Source of the DNA: Rhodospirillaceae bacterium
GTDB taxonomy: Bacteria; Pseudomonadota; Alphaproteobacteria; DSM-16000; Inquilinaceae
Direction: 5' to 3'
DNA length: 64,000 bases
Assembly: GCA_020638575.1 (NCBI GenBank)
Contig: JACKIH010000003.1
Span: 2,585,501-2,649,500, forward strand
Both the position numbers and the translations under genes were made by a program. The notes under the pieces are model-generated. The model saw nothing but the letters and a program-made list of their open reading frames with translations. It was not told the DNA's origin and did not search any database. How positions within the stretch are numbered: the stretch's first letter is position 1; each line of letters opens with the position of its first letter. This document shows, piece by piece, positions 43,989 to 52,230 of this stretch.

Positions 43989-44490
43989 TGTTCTCCGCCT
44001 CCTCCTCGTTGCGCTGGCCTTGGCGGTGCTGCCGCAAGGCATCGCCGCGGCCCAGATGACCGCGCCGGACCCCGAGCGGATCGACGGCCACGCCACCGCA
44101 CTGTCCGGCGACCGTATCCGCATCAACGGGGCGGAGCTGGCGCTTTACGGCATCGATGCGCCGGAGCTGGGGCAGACCTGCTGGACCGCGCGCCACCGGG
44201 AATACGATTGCGGCGCCACCGCACGCGAGATGCTGACGCGCCTGCTCGGCAGCGATCCCATCACCTGCTGGTCCTACGGTGCCGGCTCCGACACCGAGGA
44301 GGTGGGCCGCTGCTTCCGCGGCACTGCCGATCTCGGCGGCATCATGGTGATGCGCGGCTGGGCGCGCGCCCAGCGCGGCCTGTCGCACCGCTACGATGCC
44401 GCGGAGGCGCGGGCGCAGATGGACCGGGCGGGCATGTGGTCCGGCACTTCCGAAGCGCCCTGGGTCTGGCGCGCCCGCAACGGGCAATAG
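43981..44490 (+). CDS. Secreted SNase-like (thermonuclease family) protein
   Basis: A 169-residue precursor: signal peptide at residues 1-25 (LRLLLVALALAVLPQGIAAA), then a staphylococcal nuclease-like OB-fold. The blocks DRIRINGAELALYGIDAPELGQTC, CGATAREMLTRLL and GGIMVMRGWARAQR match the nuclease-like/ExoI branch in which the GIDAPE turn is conserved, and it contains four cysteines. Whether it is an active nuclease is not clear: the classical Arg35/Glu43/Arg87 set is only partly matched. It begins 36 bases after mutS, and its ATG lies inside a hairpin. It is followed by palindromic repeat copy D. Confidence 0.75.
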   Translation: MAPVLRLLLVALALAVLPQGIAAAQMTAPDPERIDGHATALSGDRIRINGAELALYGIDAPELGQTCWTARHREYDCGATAREMLTRLLGSDPITCWSYGAGSDTEEVGRCFRGTADLGGIMVMRGWARAQRGLSHRYDAAEARAQMDRAGMWSGTSEAPWVWRARNGQ

Positions 44491-44501
44491 CGCCTGCCCA
44501 G

Positions 44502-44613
44502 GGCGCTTTCGCGCCTTGTTGAATCGGTCCCGGCCCTCACCTCCGCCCGGCCACCCAATAGTTTACAATGGCTTGGGCGGTCGGGCGGGGGTGAGGGCCG
44601 GAGCAGACTGAAC
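44502..44613. repeat. Dispersed palindromic repeat, copy D (best copy)
   Basis: Arms 44531-44558 and 44573-44600, 28 bases each, enclose a 14-base loop TAGTTTACAATGGC; the flanks are GAATCGGTCC on the left and GAGCAGACTGAAC on the right. This is the most symmetric copy and can serve as the reference for the family. Confidence 0.85.
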
Positions 44614-44709
44614 AAAAGACGATCTAGCCCCCGCCTAGCGCCCCTGGCATCACAATGGTATCGACTGGAGGGCGCCGTCGTGCGCCGCCGCCGAGACCAG
44701 GGTCACACC

Positions 44710-45351
44710 ATGCTCACCGCCATCATCGACTACGGATCGGGCAATCTGCGCTCCGCCGCCAAGGCGTTCGAACGCGCCGCAGCGGACCATGGCCTGGCCA
44801 TGGAAACCCGCGTCACCGCCGATCCCGACACGGTGGCGGCCGCCGACCGCATCGTGCTGCCGGGGGTGGGTGCGTTTGCCGATTGCATGGCCGGGCTGAC
44901 CGCCATCGACGGCATGGTCGACGCGATGACCGACGCGGTGCAGACCCGTGGCCGCCCCTTCCTCGGCATCTGCGTGGGCATGCAGCTTCTCGCCAGCGTC
45001 GGCCGCGAGCACGGCGACCACGAGGGCCTCGGCTGGGTGCCCGGCGAGGTGGTGGCGATCCCGGCGGGACCCGACCGCCGCGTGCCCCATATGGGCTGGC
45101 AGGACCTCTCGCTCGACACCACCGGCCATCCGGTGCTCGACGGCATCGCGTCCGGCGACCATGTCTACTTCGTACACAGCTACCACCTGCTGCCGGAGGA
45201 CCCGGAGTTGCGCATCGCCAGCGTCGACTATTTGGGCCCTCTCACCGCCGCGGTGGCCCGCGACACCATCGTCGGCACCCAGTTCCATCCGGAAAAGAGC
45301 CAGGCGGTGGGACTGCGGCTGATCGCCAACTTCCTTCGCTGGACGCCATAG
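44710..45351 (+). CDS. hisH: Imidazole glycerol phosphate synthase glutaminase subunit HisH
   Basis: A 213-residue class I glutamine amidotransferase that supplies ammonia to HisF in histidine biosynthesis. The nucleophile Cys88 is in LGICVGMQLL; His193 and Glu195 are in TQFHPEKS. IIDYGSGNLRS at the N-terminus and HMGWQDL / YFVHSYH are typical. The start at 44710 is chosen since the conserved frame begins there; upstream codons to 44680 are Arg-rich and unconserved. HisF, its synthase partner, is not adjacent: the order is hisH, an acetyltransferase, hisA, then a repeat. hisB is also missing upstream. Confidence 0.96.
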   Translation: MLTAIIDYGSGNLRSAAKAFERAAADHGLAMETRVTADPDTVAAADRIVLPGVGAFADCMAGLTAIDGMVDAMTDAVQTRGRPFLGICVGMQLLASVGREHGDHEGLGWVPGEVVAIPAGPDRRVPHMGWQDLSLDTTGHPVLDGIASGDHVYFVHSYHLLPEDPELRIASVDYLGPLTAAVARDTIVGTQFHPEKSQAVGLRLIANFLRWTP

Positions 45352-45364
45352 GGTCTGCACGCCA

Positions 45365-45907
45365 ATGCCCTTTGCCCGCACTTCCAACCTGCCGCCGGTT
45401 ATCACCGTGGAGCGCCTGCTGGAGCTGCACGGTGCCGACCTGCACGACCTGTGCGACGCCGCCGACGCCGCCATCACCGACGGCGGCGGTTTCGGCTGGC
45501 TGCGTCCGCCCCACCGCACCGCCATGGAGCGCTACTGGCAGGGGGCACTGGTGGTGCCCGGCCGCAGCGTCTATGTCGGCCGCATGGACGGGGTGATCGC
45601 CGCGTCCACCCAGCTCTCCCGGCCGGCCGGCAACAACGAAGCGCGGGCCGGTGCCGCCTACCTAACCACCTGCTTCGTGGCCCCGTGGGCGCGCGGCCAC
45701 GGCATGGCCCGCCGGCTGCTGGAGGCGGTGGAAGTGGAGGCGCGCGACGACGGTTTCGAAACCCTGCAACTCGATGTCCGCGCCACCCAGTCGGCAGCCA
45801 TCCATCTCTACGAATCGCTTGGCTATGTCTGCTGGGGCACCAACCCCTACTATGCAAAGGTGGATGGTGTGCAAGTCGCGGGACGCTACTATTACAAGAT
45901 CCTATGA
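45365..45907 (+). CDS. GNAT family N-acetyltransferase inside the his cluster
   Basis: A 180-residue GNAT protein. The acetyl-CoA loop is CFVAPWARGHGMARRLLEAVEVEARDDGF, and ATQSAAIHLYESLGYVCWGTNPYYAK is the usual C-terminal GNAT block. The N-terminus (LPPVITVERLLELHGADLHDLCDAADAAITDGGGFGWLRPP) is specific to this branch. It starts 14 bases after hisH, and its stop overlaps the hisA start (ATGA), so it is translationally coupled within the histidine operon. The substrate is unknown. Being embedded, it could act on a histidine pathway intermediate or simply share the promoter. Confidence 0.85.
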   Translation: MPFARTSNLPPVITVERLLELHGADLHDLCDAADAAITDGGGFGWLRPPHRTAMERYWQGALVVPGRSVYVGRMDGVIAASTQLSRPAGNNEARAGAAYLTTCFVAPWARGHGMARRLLEAVEVEARDDGFETLQLDVRATQSAAIHLYESLGYVCWGTNPYYAKVDGVQVAGRYYYKIL

Positions 45908-46626
45908 TCCTCTATCCGGCCATTGACCTGAAGGACGGCGTCTGCGTCCGGCTGGTCCGCGGGGAATTCGACCAAGCCACGGTGTTCAACCAGGACCCGG
46001 CCGATCAGGCGCGGGTGTTCCAGGAGTTCGGCTTTTCCTGGATCCATGTGGTCGATCTGAACGGCGCGCTGCAGGGCCGGCCGGTCAATACCGAAGCGGT
46101 GGAACGGGTGCTGGCGGAGGTCGACCTGCCGGTGCAGCTCGGCGGCGGCATCCGCACCATGGCAACGATCGAACACTGGCTCAGCCGCGGCATCCGGCGG
46201 GTGGTGCTGGGCACCGCCGCCCTCTCCAACCCCGACCTGGTGAAGGAGGCGTGCCGTGCCTTCCCCGGTCAGATCGCCGTCGGCATCGACGCCCGCGAAG
46301 GCTTCGTGGCGGTGCAAGGCTGGGCGGAAACCAGCCGGGTGAAGGCGCTCGACCTGGCGCTGAAGTTCGAGGACTGCGGTGTCGCCGCGGTGATCTACAC
46401 CGACATCAACCGCGACGGCGCCTTGGGCGGGCTCAACATCGAGGCGACCTGCGACCTGGCCTTCGCGCTCACCACCCCGGTGATCGCGTCGGGCGGTGTG
46501 CGCTCGGTGAAGGAGCTGCGCGAGCTGAAGCACGAAAGCCATTGCGGGATCGCCGGGGTGATCTGCGGCCGCGCGCTTTACGACGGGCGCATCGACGCGC
46601 GCGAAGCCCTGCGGGCGCTGGTTTAG
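45904..46626 (+). CDS. hisA: ProFAR isomerase HisA
   Basis: A 240-residue TIM-barrel enzyme that isomerises ProFAR to PRFAR in histidine biosynthesis (EC 5.3.1.16). The first catalytic Asp8 lies in LYPAIDLKDG, the second in YTDINRDGALGG; phosphate loops are LGGGIRT and ASGGVRSVKEL. The start overlaps the preceding stop by ATGA. In most relatives hisF follows directly; here the cluster ends with palindromic repeat copy E. Confidence 0.96.
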   Translation: MILYPAIDLKDGVCVRLVRGEFDQATVFNQDPADQARVFQEFGFSWIHVVDLNGALQGRPVNTEAVERVLAEVDLPVQLGGGIRTMATIEHWLSRGIRRVVLGTAALSNPDLVKEACRAFPGQIAVGIDAREGFVAVQGWAETSRVKALDLALKFEDCGVAAVIYTDINRDGALGGLNIEATCDLAFALTTPVIASGGVRSVKELRELKHESHCGIAGVICGRALYDGRIDAREALRALV

Positions 46627-46635
46627 GCGGTGGTG

Positions 46636-46726
46636 GTAATCCCGGTCCGGCCCACACTCCCATCCGGCCGCCCGAGCCATTGTCACCTATTGGGCGGCCG
46701 GGTGGGGGCGTGGGCCGGCGCCGACT
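46636..46726. repeat. Dispersed palindromic repeat, copy E
   Basis: Arms 46647-46675 (CCGGCCCACACTCC...CGCCCGA) and 46690-46718 (TTGGGCGGCC...GGGCCGG) with a loop GCCATTGTCACCTA; the flank GCGCCGACTAGG diverges from the other copies. Lies between hisA and the SRAP gene. Confidence 0.75.
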
Positions 46727-46743
46727 AGGTCAGGCAACCTCCC

Positions 46744-47412
46744 ATGTGCGGCCGCTACGTCATCACCTCTGCGCTGGAAGCCATCCGCGAAGCCTTCGGC
46801 GTGGGACAGCCGGACTTCGACTGGGAGCCGAACTATAACGTCGCCCCCTCCGAGGCCGTTGCGGTGGTGCGCCTCGACCGGGCCGGGGTGCGGCGGCTCG
46901 ACCGGCTGCGCTGGGGGCTGGTGCCCCATTGGGCGCGCGAGATCCCGTCCGGCGGCACCGGCTTCATCAACGCCCGCGCCGAGACTGCGGCGGACAAGCC
47001 CTCCTTCCGCGATGCCTACCGGCACCGTCGCTGCCTGGTGGTGGCCGACGGGTATTTCGAATGGCAACGCCGCGCCGGCGGCAAGCAGCCCTACCTGATC
47101 GCCCCACCCGCAGGCGGGCCGATCGCCTTTGCCGGATTGTGGGCCATCTGGACCAAAGGGGCCGCACCGCTGGAGAGCTGCGCCATCCTCACCACCGCGG
47201 CCAATGGCGGGCTTGAGGACATCCATGATCGGATGCCGGTGATTCTCGATGCGAAAGACTGGGCCGCCTGGCTGGGGCCTGGGGATCCGCCCGTACCGCC
47301 GCCGGCACCCTGGCCCGGCGAGCGGCTGACCGCGGTGCCGGTGGACAAGCGGGTGGGCAACCCAAAGAACAGGGATGCCAACATTTTAACACCGATGCGT
47401 ACGCTAATGTGA
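46744..47412 (+). CDS. SOS response-associated peptidase (SRAP, YedK/HMCES family)
   Basis: A 222-residue SRAP protein that shields abasic sites in single-stranded DNA by forming a thiazolidine link through Cys2. MCGRYV gives that cysteine; the conserved Asn, Glu and His are in PNYNVAPS, NARAET, GYFEW and IHDRMPVIL. All active-site blocks are intact. The start follows the family rule that Met1 is removed to expose Cys2. It stands alone between a repeat and the YgjP gene. No LexA-like box is visible in its short upstream space. Confidence 0.93.
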   Translation: MCGRYVITSALEAIREAFGVGQPDFDWEPNYNVAPSEAVAVVRLDRAGVRRLDRLRWGLVPHWAREIPSGGTGFINARAETAADKPSFRDAYRHRRCLVVADGYFEWQRRAGGKQPYLIAPPAGGPIAFAGLWAIWTKGAAPLESCAILTTAANGGLEDIHDRMPVILDAKDWAAWLGPGDPPVPPPAPWPGERLTAVPVDKRVGNPKNRDANILTPMRTLM

Positions 47413-47533
47413 CAGATTTGCGACAATTCGGTGACGGTACGGTGCGCAGAGCAAGTACGGCTTGCGATCCGGCAACGTGCGTGCGTACACACAAGATGTT
47501 GGTCGATTTCCAGGGCTGCGCTACTTTCAGGGT

Positions 47534-48247
47534 ATGACGACGCCGTACTCCTGCCACCGGGGCGACGAAGCCGACGTTGACCTGTCCAGCGTGACGGTCC
47601 GACGCCACCCGACGGCGCGTCGGTTGACCCTCAGGGTCGACCAGGCGACCGGTGACGCCTGGGTGAGTGCGCCGCCGCAGGTGAGCGAGCGCGACATCGC
47701 CTCCTTCGTGCGCCGCTATGCCCACTGGCTGGCCGACCGGCGCGCCCGCGTGCCCGACCGCGTGCCGCTGGCCGACGGGGCCGTAGTGCCATTGCTGGGC
47801 CAGCCCCATCTGGTGCGCCATGTCGGCACCCAGGCCGGCCGCCCGCCGGTGGAATGGGCCAAGGGCGAGCTTCGGGTTGCGGGGGCGGTGGAGTTCGTGG
47901 GCCGGCGCCTCACCGATTTCCTCAAGGCGGAAGCCCGCCGGCGCCTGTCGGACCTGTCCATGGAGAAGGCCGCGCGGATCGCCCGCGTACCGGCGCGCGT
48001 TTCGGTGCGCGACACCCGCACCCGCTGGGGGAGCTGCTCGCACACCGGCCGGCTCACCTTCTGCTGGCGCCTCGTGCTGGCCCCGGAGGTGGTGCAGGAC
48101 TATGTGGTCGCCCACGAGGTGGCGCATCTGGCGGAGATGCACCACGGGCCCGCCTTCTGGCGTCTGTGCGAAGCCCTGGCCGACGACATGGCGACCGGCC
48201 AGGCGTGGCTGAAGCTGCACGGGGCGTCCCTGCGCCGCTACGGCTGA
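47534..48247 (+). CDS. YgjP-like (DUF45/M48) zinc metallopeptidase
   Basis: A 237-residue protein of the YgjP / SprT-like group. The zinc motif VVAHEVAHLAEMHHGPAFW gives HExxH and a third His ligand; RVSVRDTRTRWGSCSHTGRLTFCWRLVLAP upstream is the family signature with an N-terminal block RRHPTARRLTLRVDQAT. Its substrate is not known; relatives are thought to be housekeeping peptidases acting on DNA-protein crosslinks or unknown targets. ATG at 47534 is chosen because homology starts near residue 20. Last gene before the lower-GC patch. Confidence 0.9.
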   Translation: MTTPYSCHRGDEADVDLSSVTVRRHPTARRLTLRVDQATGDAWVSAPPQVSERDIASFVRRYAHWLADRRARVPDRVPLADGAVVPLLGQPHLVRHVGTQAGRPPVEWAKGELRVAGAVEFVGRRLTDFLKAEARRRLSDLSMEKAARIARVPARVSVRDTRTRWGSCSHTGRLTFCWRLVLAPEVVQDYVVAHEVAHLAEMHHGPAFWRLCEALADDMATGQAWLKLHGASLRRYG

Positions 48248-48543
48248 CCTGACTGCAACCCTGCCTTGTCCGCGCGCTGCCGCACCCGGTGCACCGCCGC
48301 TCACCGGCGGGCGGAGCCCAACGAATCAGATGAGTCGTGCGGTTGGCTGCCGCAGCGGGTATAGTCGGTGCCATCGGTTACAGGCGGCACCTGCACTGCC
48401 ATGTCGGCGTGGCCCGGGCATTCGTGATTTGAATGCCAAGGGGTGGATGCTAGTCTTTTGGTATATAGGTTTATCTTGGGAATGCGTCTCCTGCCCCTCG
48501 CTTCGGCGTGGTCTTCCGCTGCTGGCGAGTAAGACGGAACTAG

Positions 48544-49149
48544 ATGATGGCTCTTGCGCAATTATATGGGATGACGGATTACGAGAGTGGCGTTCTGGGC
48601 AATGAAGATCGTTACCTCGACCTTATTAACTTTAAATCAGCAAAAGAACTCTATGAGCGGATTACCGACCTTCCGGATGAGTCCGAAGAGTTCGAGCATC
48701 TCGTCAGGTATCTGATTTTCGATCTGCACGCGGCAACGGAAATCGAGTTCCGCCGCATCCTCTATCATACATTTCGCCATCAGTTGTTCTTGACGAGCGA
48801 TAGAAACCATAACGACCTTATGGAAAAAGAACTTTCCACCATGATTAGCAGCCTGGGGTTCATGGAGATGTTCCGGATTCTCCGGCCGATTCTGCTGTCA
48901 TGGCCCTATGAGGATTTCGCCTCGATCCATGAGATCGATACCACCCGCAACCAGACGGCGCATGCCGGGCGGGTGGAAGACGTCACCTACAAGGGCCGCA
49001 ACCCCTTCACCGACCCCGATTGCCTGTCGCAGATGTATTTCGACGTGTGGGGCATGAAGCAATGCTTCGCACGGCACTTCGAAAACGTCATCGAACGGCC
49101 GCGGGTGGTCCTGCAGCGCTACATCCAAAAGCACGGCCGCGACGCCTGA
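48544..49149 (+). CDS. Unknown protein with HEPN-like R-x4-H motif
   Basis: A 201-residue helical protein that I do not recognise. The C-terminal half has Arg135-Asn136 and His140 in TTRNQTAHAG, the R-x4-6-H arrangement seen in HEPN ribonucleases and their inactive relatives. The remainder is predicted all-alpha (LVRYLIFDLHAATEIEFRRILYHTFRHQLF). The first two thirds use AT-rich codons (AAC TTT AAA TCA GCA AAA GAA) unlike the neighbours, while the end returns to GC-rich. There is no antitoxin-like partner adjacent on the same strand; a TerB-like gene is convergent. Function unknown; a toxin-like or defence role is only a hypothesis. Confidence 0.6.
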   Translation: MMALAQLYGMTDYESGVLGNEDRYLDLINFKSAKELYERITDLPDESEEFEHLVRYLIFDLHAATEIEFRRILYHTFRHQLFLTSDRNHNDLMEKELSTMISSLGFMEMFRILRPILLSWPYEDFASIHEIDTTRNQTAHAGRVEDVTYKGRNPFTDPDCLSQMYFDVWGMKQCFARHFENVIERPRVVLQRYIQKHGRDA

Positions 49150-49449
49150 GGCGCTGCCGTTGGGGGGCGTCGGCAGCCACAGGACAGTCGGCAGTATGAC
49201 GCCCCGCATGACGCCCCGCGGAACGCCCCCTGCGGGATGGCCGGTGGAACCGTGCCTCGGGCAATGGGGTGGAGCCGGTGCGGGCTGGGACGGCGTGCAC
49301 CGCCAGTCAGACGGTTCCAGCCCGCCCTTCACCTCCCGCATGTCGTCCTTCAGCCCAGCGAGATGGCAGCTTAGCGCGGGCACATGGTCCAGGGTCGGGG
49401 CGCTCACACTCCGCCATCCGGCCGAAGCCGCAACCAGTGGCTTCCGGTG
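49150..49449. other. Spacer with a short repeat and a possible gene remnant
   Basis: 300 bases without a complete gene. GACGCCCCGC is repeated at 49199 and 49210 with a third variant after it. On the minus strand, 49303-49407 encodes about 35 residues that look protein-like (a short amphipathic helix, HLAGLKDDMREVKGGL) and then drift into nonsense, so a decayed gene is possible. Confidence 0.35.
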
Positions 49450-49947
49450 TCAGATGTCTGGGAGTTCATAGTTCTGCGCGACCGACTCGAACTGGTCCAA
49501 GCCTAGGCCAAGCTCCTTGGAGATCAGAACAATCAGCTCTATCTCCTTCTCGGTTATCTGCGCGTCGGCAATCGCTACCTGAAAACAGCCGTGGACGATC
49601 CCCAGCCGCATTTCGAGAGGTAAGTGCTTACCCAAGTGTCCGACAGTCCTGATCTTCGATTCTTGGGATACGCCTTCGAGCTGACTAAGGTGTTGGGTCA
49701 TCATGCCGATCATTCTTTTGTCGGCTTCAGTCACAATGCTATTGTTGATCGGCAGCCGATGCGCAGAGAGCATGAACTCAAACATGAACCGGAATTCCGG
49801 TTGCTTGATGCCGCTCACGACACTGGCTTGCGATACAGTGAAGAATGCGGTCATGGCCGTGGCCATGACCATAGAGTTATAATCACGGGAGATTTCTTCA
49901 GGCGAGAATTTGGACTTCCGCTCGCGCCTCTTTCCAAATCCGAACAT
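49450..49947 (-). CDS. TerB-like protein
   Basis: A 165-residue helical protein. MFGFGKRRERKSKFSPEEISRDYN leads to a helix bundle of TerB type (tellurite resistance/stress-associated): EADKRMIGMMTQHLS, then EMRLGIVHGCFQVAIADAQITEKEIELIVLISKELGL, in which the ADAQITEKE turn resembles the TerB metal-binding EF-like loop. The start at 49947 excludes an unconserved upstream extension to 50037. Codon use is AT-richer than the surrounding genes. The role is unknown; TerB proteins are membrane-associated in stress responses, but no other ter genes lie nearby. Confidence 0.65.
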   Translation of the reverse strand: MFGFGKRRERKSKFSPEEISRDYNSMVMATAMTAFFTVSQASVVSGIKQPEFRFMFEFMLSAHRLPINNSIVTEADKRMIGMMTQHLSQLEGVSQESKIRTVGHLGKHLPLEMRLGIVHGCFQVAIADAQITEKEIELIVLISKELGLGLDQFESVAQNYELPDI

Positions 49948-50198
49948 ACGCGCAATTCCTACACCAGCCGTCGCATCACAAGGCGAACCATCTCTGCTTC
50001 TATGGCTACAGGGTTGTGCGGGAGAGCCATATAGCATTTATCTAATGTGGCCGAGCTGACATCGGGATTCAATATAAATTGTCATAACCCGCATTTGTGC
50101 AATATATGGCGGCGGGATGCAGACGCAGGAATTCGGGCCAAACCGAACTGCTTGACCTTCGCTCCATGAGGCGGTCTCAGGCGCGCATCGCCCGCCGA

Positions 50199-51512
50199 TC
50201 ACAAAATGAACCGGCTCAAGTCCGTGTTCTTGGCCAGTTCCGATACCCGCACGCGCACGTAATCGGCATCGATCACCACGGTTTCGCCGGCACGGTCCGA
50301 AGCGGTGAAGCTGATTTCGTCCATCAGCTTTTCCATCACCGTGTGCAGCCGCCGGGCGCCGATGTTCTCCACCGTCTGGTTGATCTCCGCCGCCAGCCGC
50401 GCCAGCTCCTCGATGGCGTCGTCGGCGAACTCCAGGGTCACGCTCTCGGTGCCCAAAAGTGCGGTGTACTGCTTGATCAGGCTGGCTTCCGGCTCCGTCA
50501 GGATGCGCCGGAAGTCGGACCGGTCGAGCGCCTGCAGCTCCACCCGGATGGGCAGTCGGCCCTGCAGTTCCGGCAGCATGTCGGACGGCTTGGCGAGGTG
50601 GAAGGCGCCGGACGCGATGAACAGGATGTGGTCGGTGCGCACGGGCCCGTGCTTGGTGGCCACCTGCGTGCCTTCGATCAGCGGCAGCAGGTCGCGCTGC
50701 ACGCCCTCGCGGGAGACATCGGCACCGCCGACGCGTTCGGACCGCGCGGTGATCTTGTCCACCTCGTCGAGGAAGACGATGCCGTTCTGCTCCACCGCGG
50801 TGATGGCGTCGGTCACCACCCTTTCCTGGTCGAGCAGCTTGTCGCTCTCTTCGGCGATCAGCACCTGATAGCTTTCGCCCACCGTCATCCGGCGCGACTT
50901 GGTGCGGCCGCCGCCGAACGCCTTCGACAGCATCTCGTTCAGGTTCATCATGCCCACCTGGGCGCCCGGCATGCCGGGGATCTCCATGGCGCCGAAGGGC
51001 GAGGAGGTGTCCTGCACCTGCAACTCGATCTCGCGGTCGTTGATCTCGCCCTCGCGCAGCATCTTGCGGAACTTCTGGCGCGTTTCGCCGCCGGCATTGC
51101 TGCCCACCAGCGCATCGAGCACGCGCTCCTCGGCCTTCACCTCGGCCTTGGCCTGCACTTCCTTGCGCAGCCGCTCGCGCGTCATGGTGATGGAGATTTC
51201 CACCAGGTCGCGGACGATCTGCTCCACATCGCGGCCGACATAGCCCACCTCGGTGAACTTGGTCGCCTCGATCTTGAGGAACGGCGCCTGGGCCAGGCGT
51301 GCCAGGCGGCGGGCGATCTCCGTCTTGCCGACGCCGGTGGGCCCGATCATCAAGATGTTCTTGGGCAGCACTTCTTCGCGCAGGTCTTCGGGAAGCTGCT
51401 GGCGGCGCCAGCGGTTGCGCAGCGCGATCGCCACGGCACGCTTGGCGTCGTGCTGGCCGACGATGAAGCGGTCGAGTTCCGAAACGATCTCGCGCGGGCT
51501 GAATTCGGTCAT
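50199..51512 (-). CDS. hslU: ATP-dependent protease ATPase subunit HslU
   Basis: A 437-residue AAA+ unfoldase of the HslVU (ClpQY) protease. FSPREIVSELDRFIVGQHDAKRAVAIALRNRWRR is the typical start, Walker A is MIGPTGVGKTEIARRLA, Walker B GIVFLDEVDKI, and the C-terminal LSRFIL tail inserts into HslV to activate it. The I-domain lies between residues about 110 and 240. The ATG at 51512 overlaps the hslV stop by ATGA, so the two are co-translated. Acts in the cytosol on misfolded and regulatory proteins. Confidence 0.97.
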   Translation of the reverse strand: MTEFSPREIVSELDRFIVGQHDAKRAVAIALRNRWRRQQLPEDLREEVLPKNILMIGPTGVGKTEIARRLARLAQAPFLKIEATKFTEVGYVGRDVEQIVRDLVEISITMTRERLRKEVQAKAEVKAEERVLDALVGSNAGGETRQKFRKMLREGEINDREIELQVQDTSSPFGAMEIPGMPGAQVGMMNLNEMLSKAFGGGRTKSRRMTVGESYQVLIAEESDKLLDQERVVTDAITAVEQNGIVFLDEVDKITARSERVGGADVSREGVQRDLLPLIEGTQVATKHGPVRTDHILFIASGAFHLAKPSDMLPELQGRLPIRVELQALDRSDFRRILTEPEASLIKQYTALLGTESVTLEFADDAIEELARLAAEINQTVENIGARRLHTVMEKLMDEISFTASDRAGETVVIDADYVRVRVSELAKNTDLSRFIL

Positions 51513-52051
51513 CCGAGGCGCTCCACCACGATGTTGGTGTTGGTGTAGATGCAGATATCGGCGGCGATGCCCACGGCCTTGCGGGCGATGGCTTCGGCAT
51601 CCAGCGGCTGGTCAATGAGCGCGCGTGCGGCCGCCAGCGCGTAGGGACCGCCCGAGCCGATGCCGATCAGCCCGTCGTCGGGCTCCAGCACGTCGCCGGT
51701 GCCGGTGACCAGCAGCGACACCTCGGCGTCGGCGACCGCCATCATCGCTTCCAGCCGGCGCAGGTAGCGGTCGGTCCGCCAGTCCTTGGCCAGCTCCACG
51801 CAGGCGCGGGTGAGCTGCTTGGGGTAGTTCTCCAGCTTGGCTTCCAGGCGCTCGAACAGGGTGAAGGCGTCCGCCGTGGCGCCGGCGAACCCGGCGATCA
51901 CGCTGCCCTTGGCGAGCGTGCGCACCTTGCGGGCCGTGGCCTTCATCACCGTGTTGCCGGCGGTCACCTGGCCGTCTGCGGCGATCACCACGGAGTTGTC
52001 CTTGCGCACGGCCAACACCGTGGTGCCGTGCCAGGCGGGGGAATCGGTCAT
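51509..52051 (-). CDS. hslV: ATP-dependent protease peptidase subunit HslV
   Basis: A 180-residue threonine protease of the proteasome-like HslVU complex. The mature N-terminal threonine is Thr10, revealed by cleavage after MTDSPAWHG; this longer propeptide is usual in alphaproteobacteria. IAADGQVTAGNTVMKATARKVR and the GSGGPYALAAARAL block are conserved. It lies upstream of hslU and is divergent from rmuC. A heat-shock promoter is expected but I could not place one convincingly. Confidence 0.97.
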   Translation of the reverse strand: MTDSPAWHGTTVLAVRKDNSVVIAADGQVTAGNTVMKATARKVRTLAKGSVIAGFAGATADAFTLFERLEAKLENYPKQLTRACVELAKDWRTDRYLRRLEAMMAVADAEVSLLVTGTGDVLEPDDGLIGIGSGGPYALAAARALIDQPLDAEAIARKAVGIAADICIYTNTNIVVERLG

Positions 52052-52230
52052 GGGGGAATCAACACGGGTTGGGGGACATGCCGGGCATGTATCAGCCGGT
52101 AGGTGCGCATGGCTGCGCGCGCAATCAAGAGGAAAGGCAGCCGCGGCGCGCCCGCAGCCCGGAAAGTTCTTGACGTGTTCTCATGTGGCGCCGAGGTTGA
52201 GAGGCGGATTCCTCCATCGACGGGCATGCC

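Noticed and set aside
52052..52230. Heat-shock (RpoH) promoter for hslVU
   Set aside because: A CTTGAT occurs on the minus strand but the -10-like CCTAC is 20 bases away, outside the accepted spacing.
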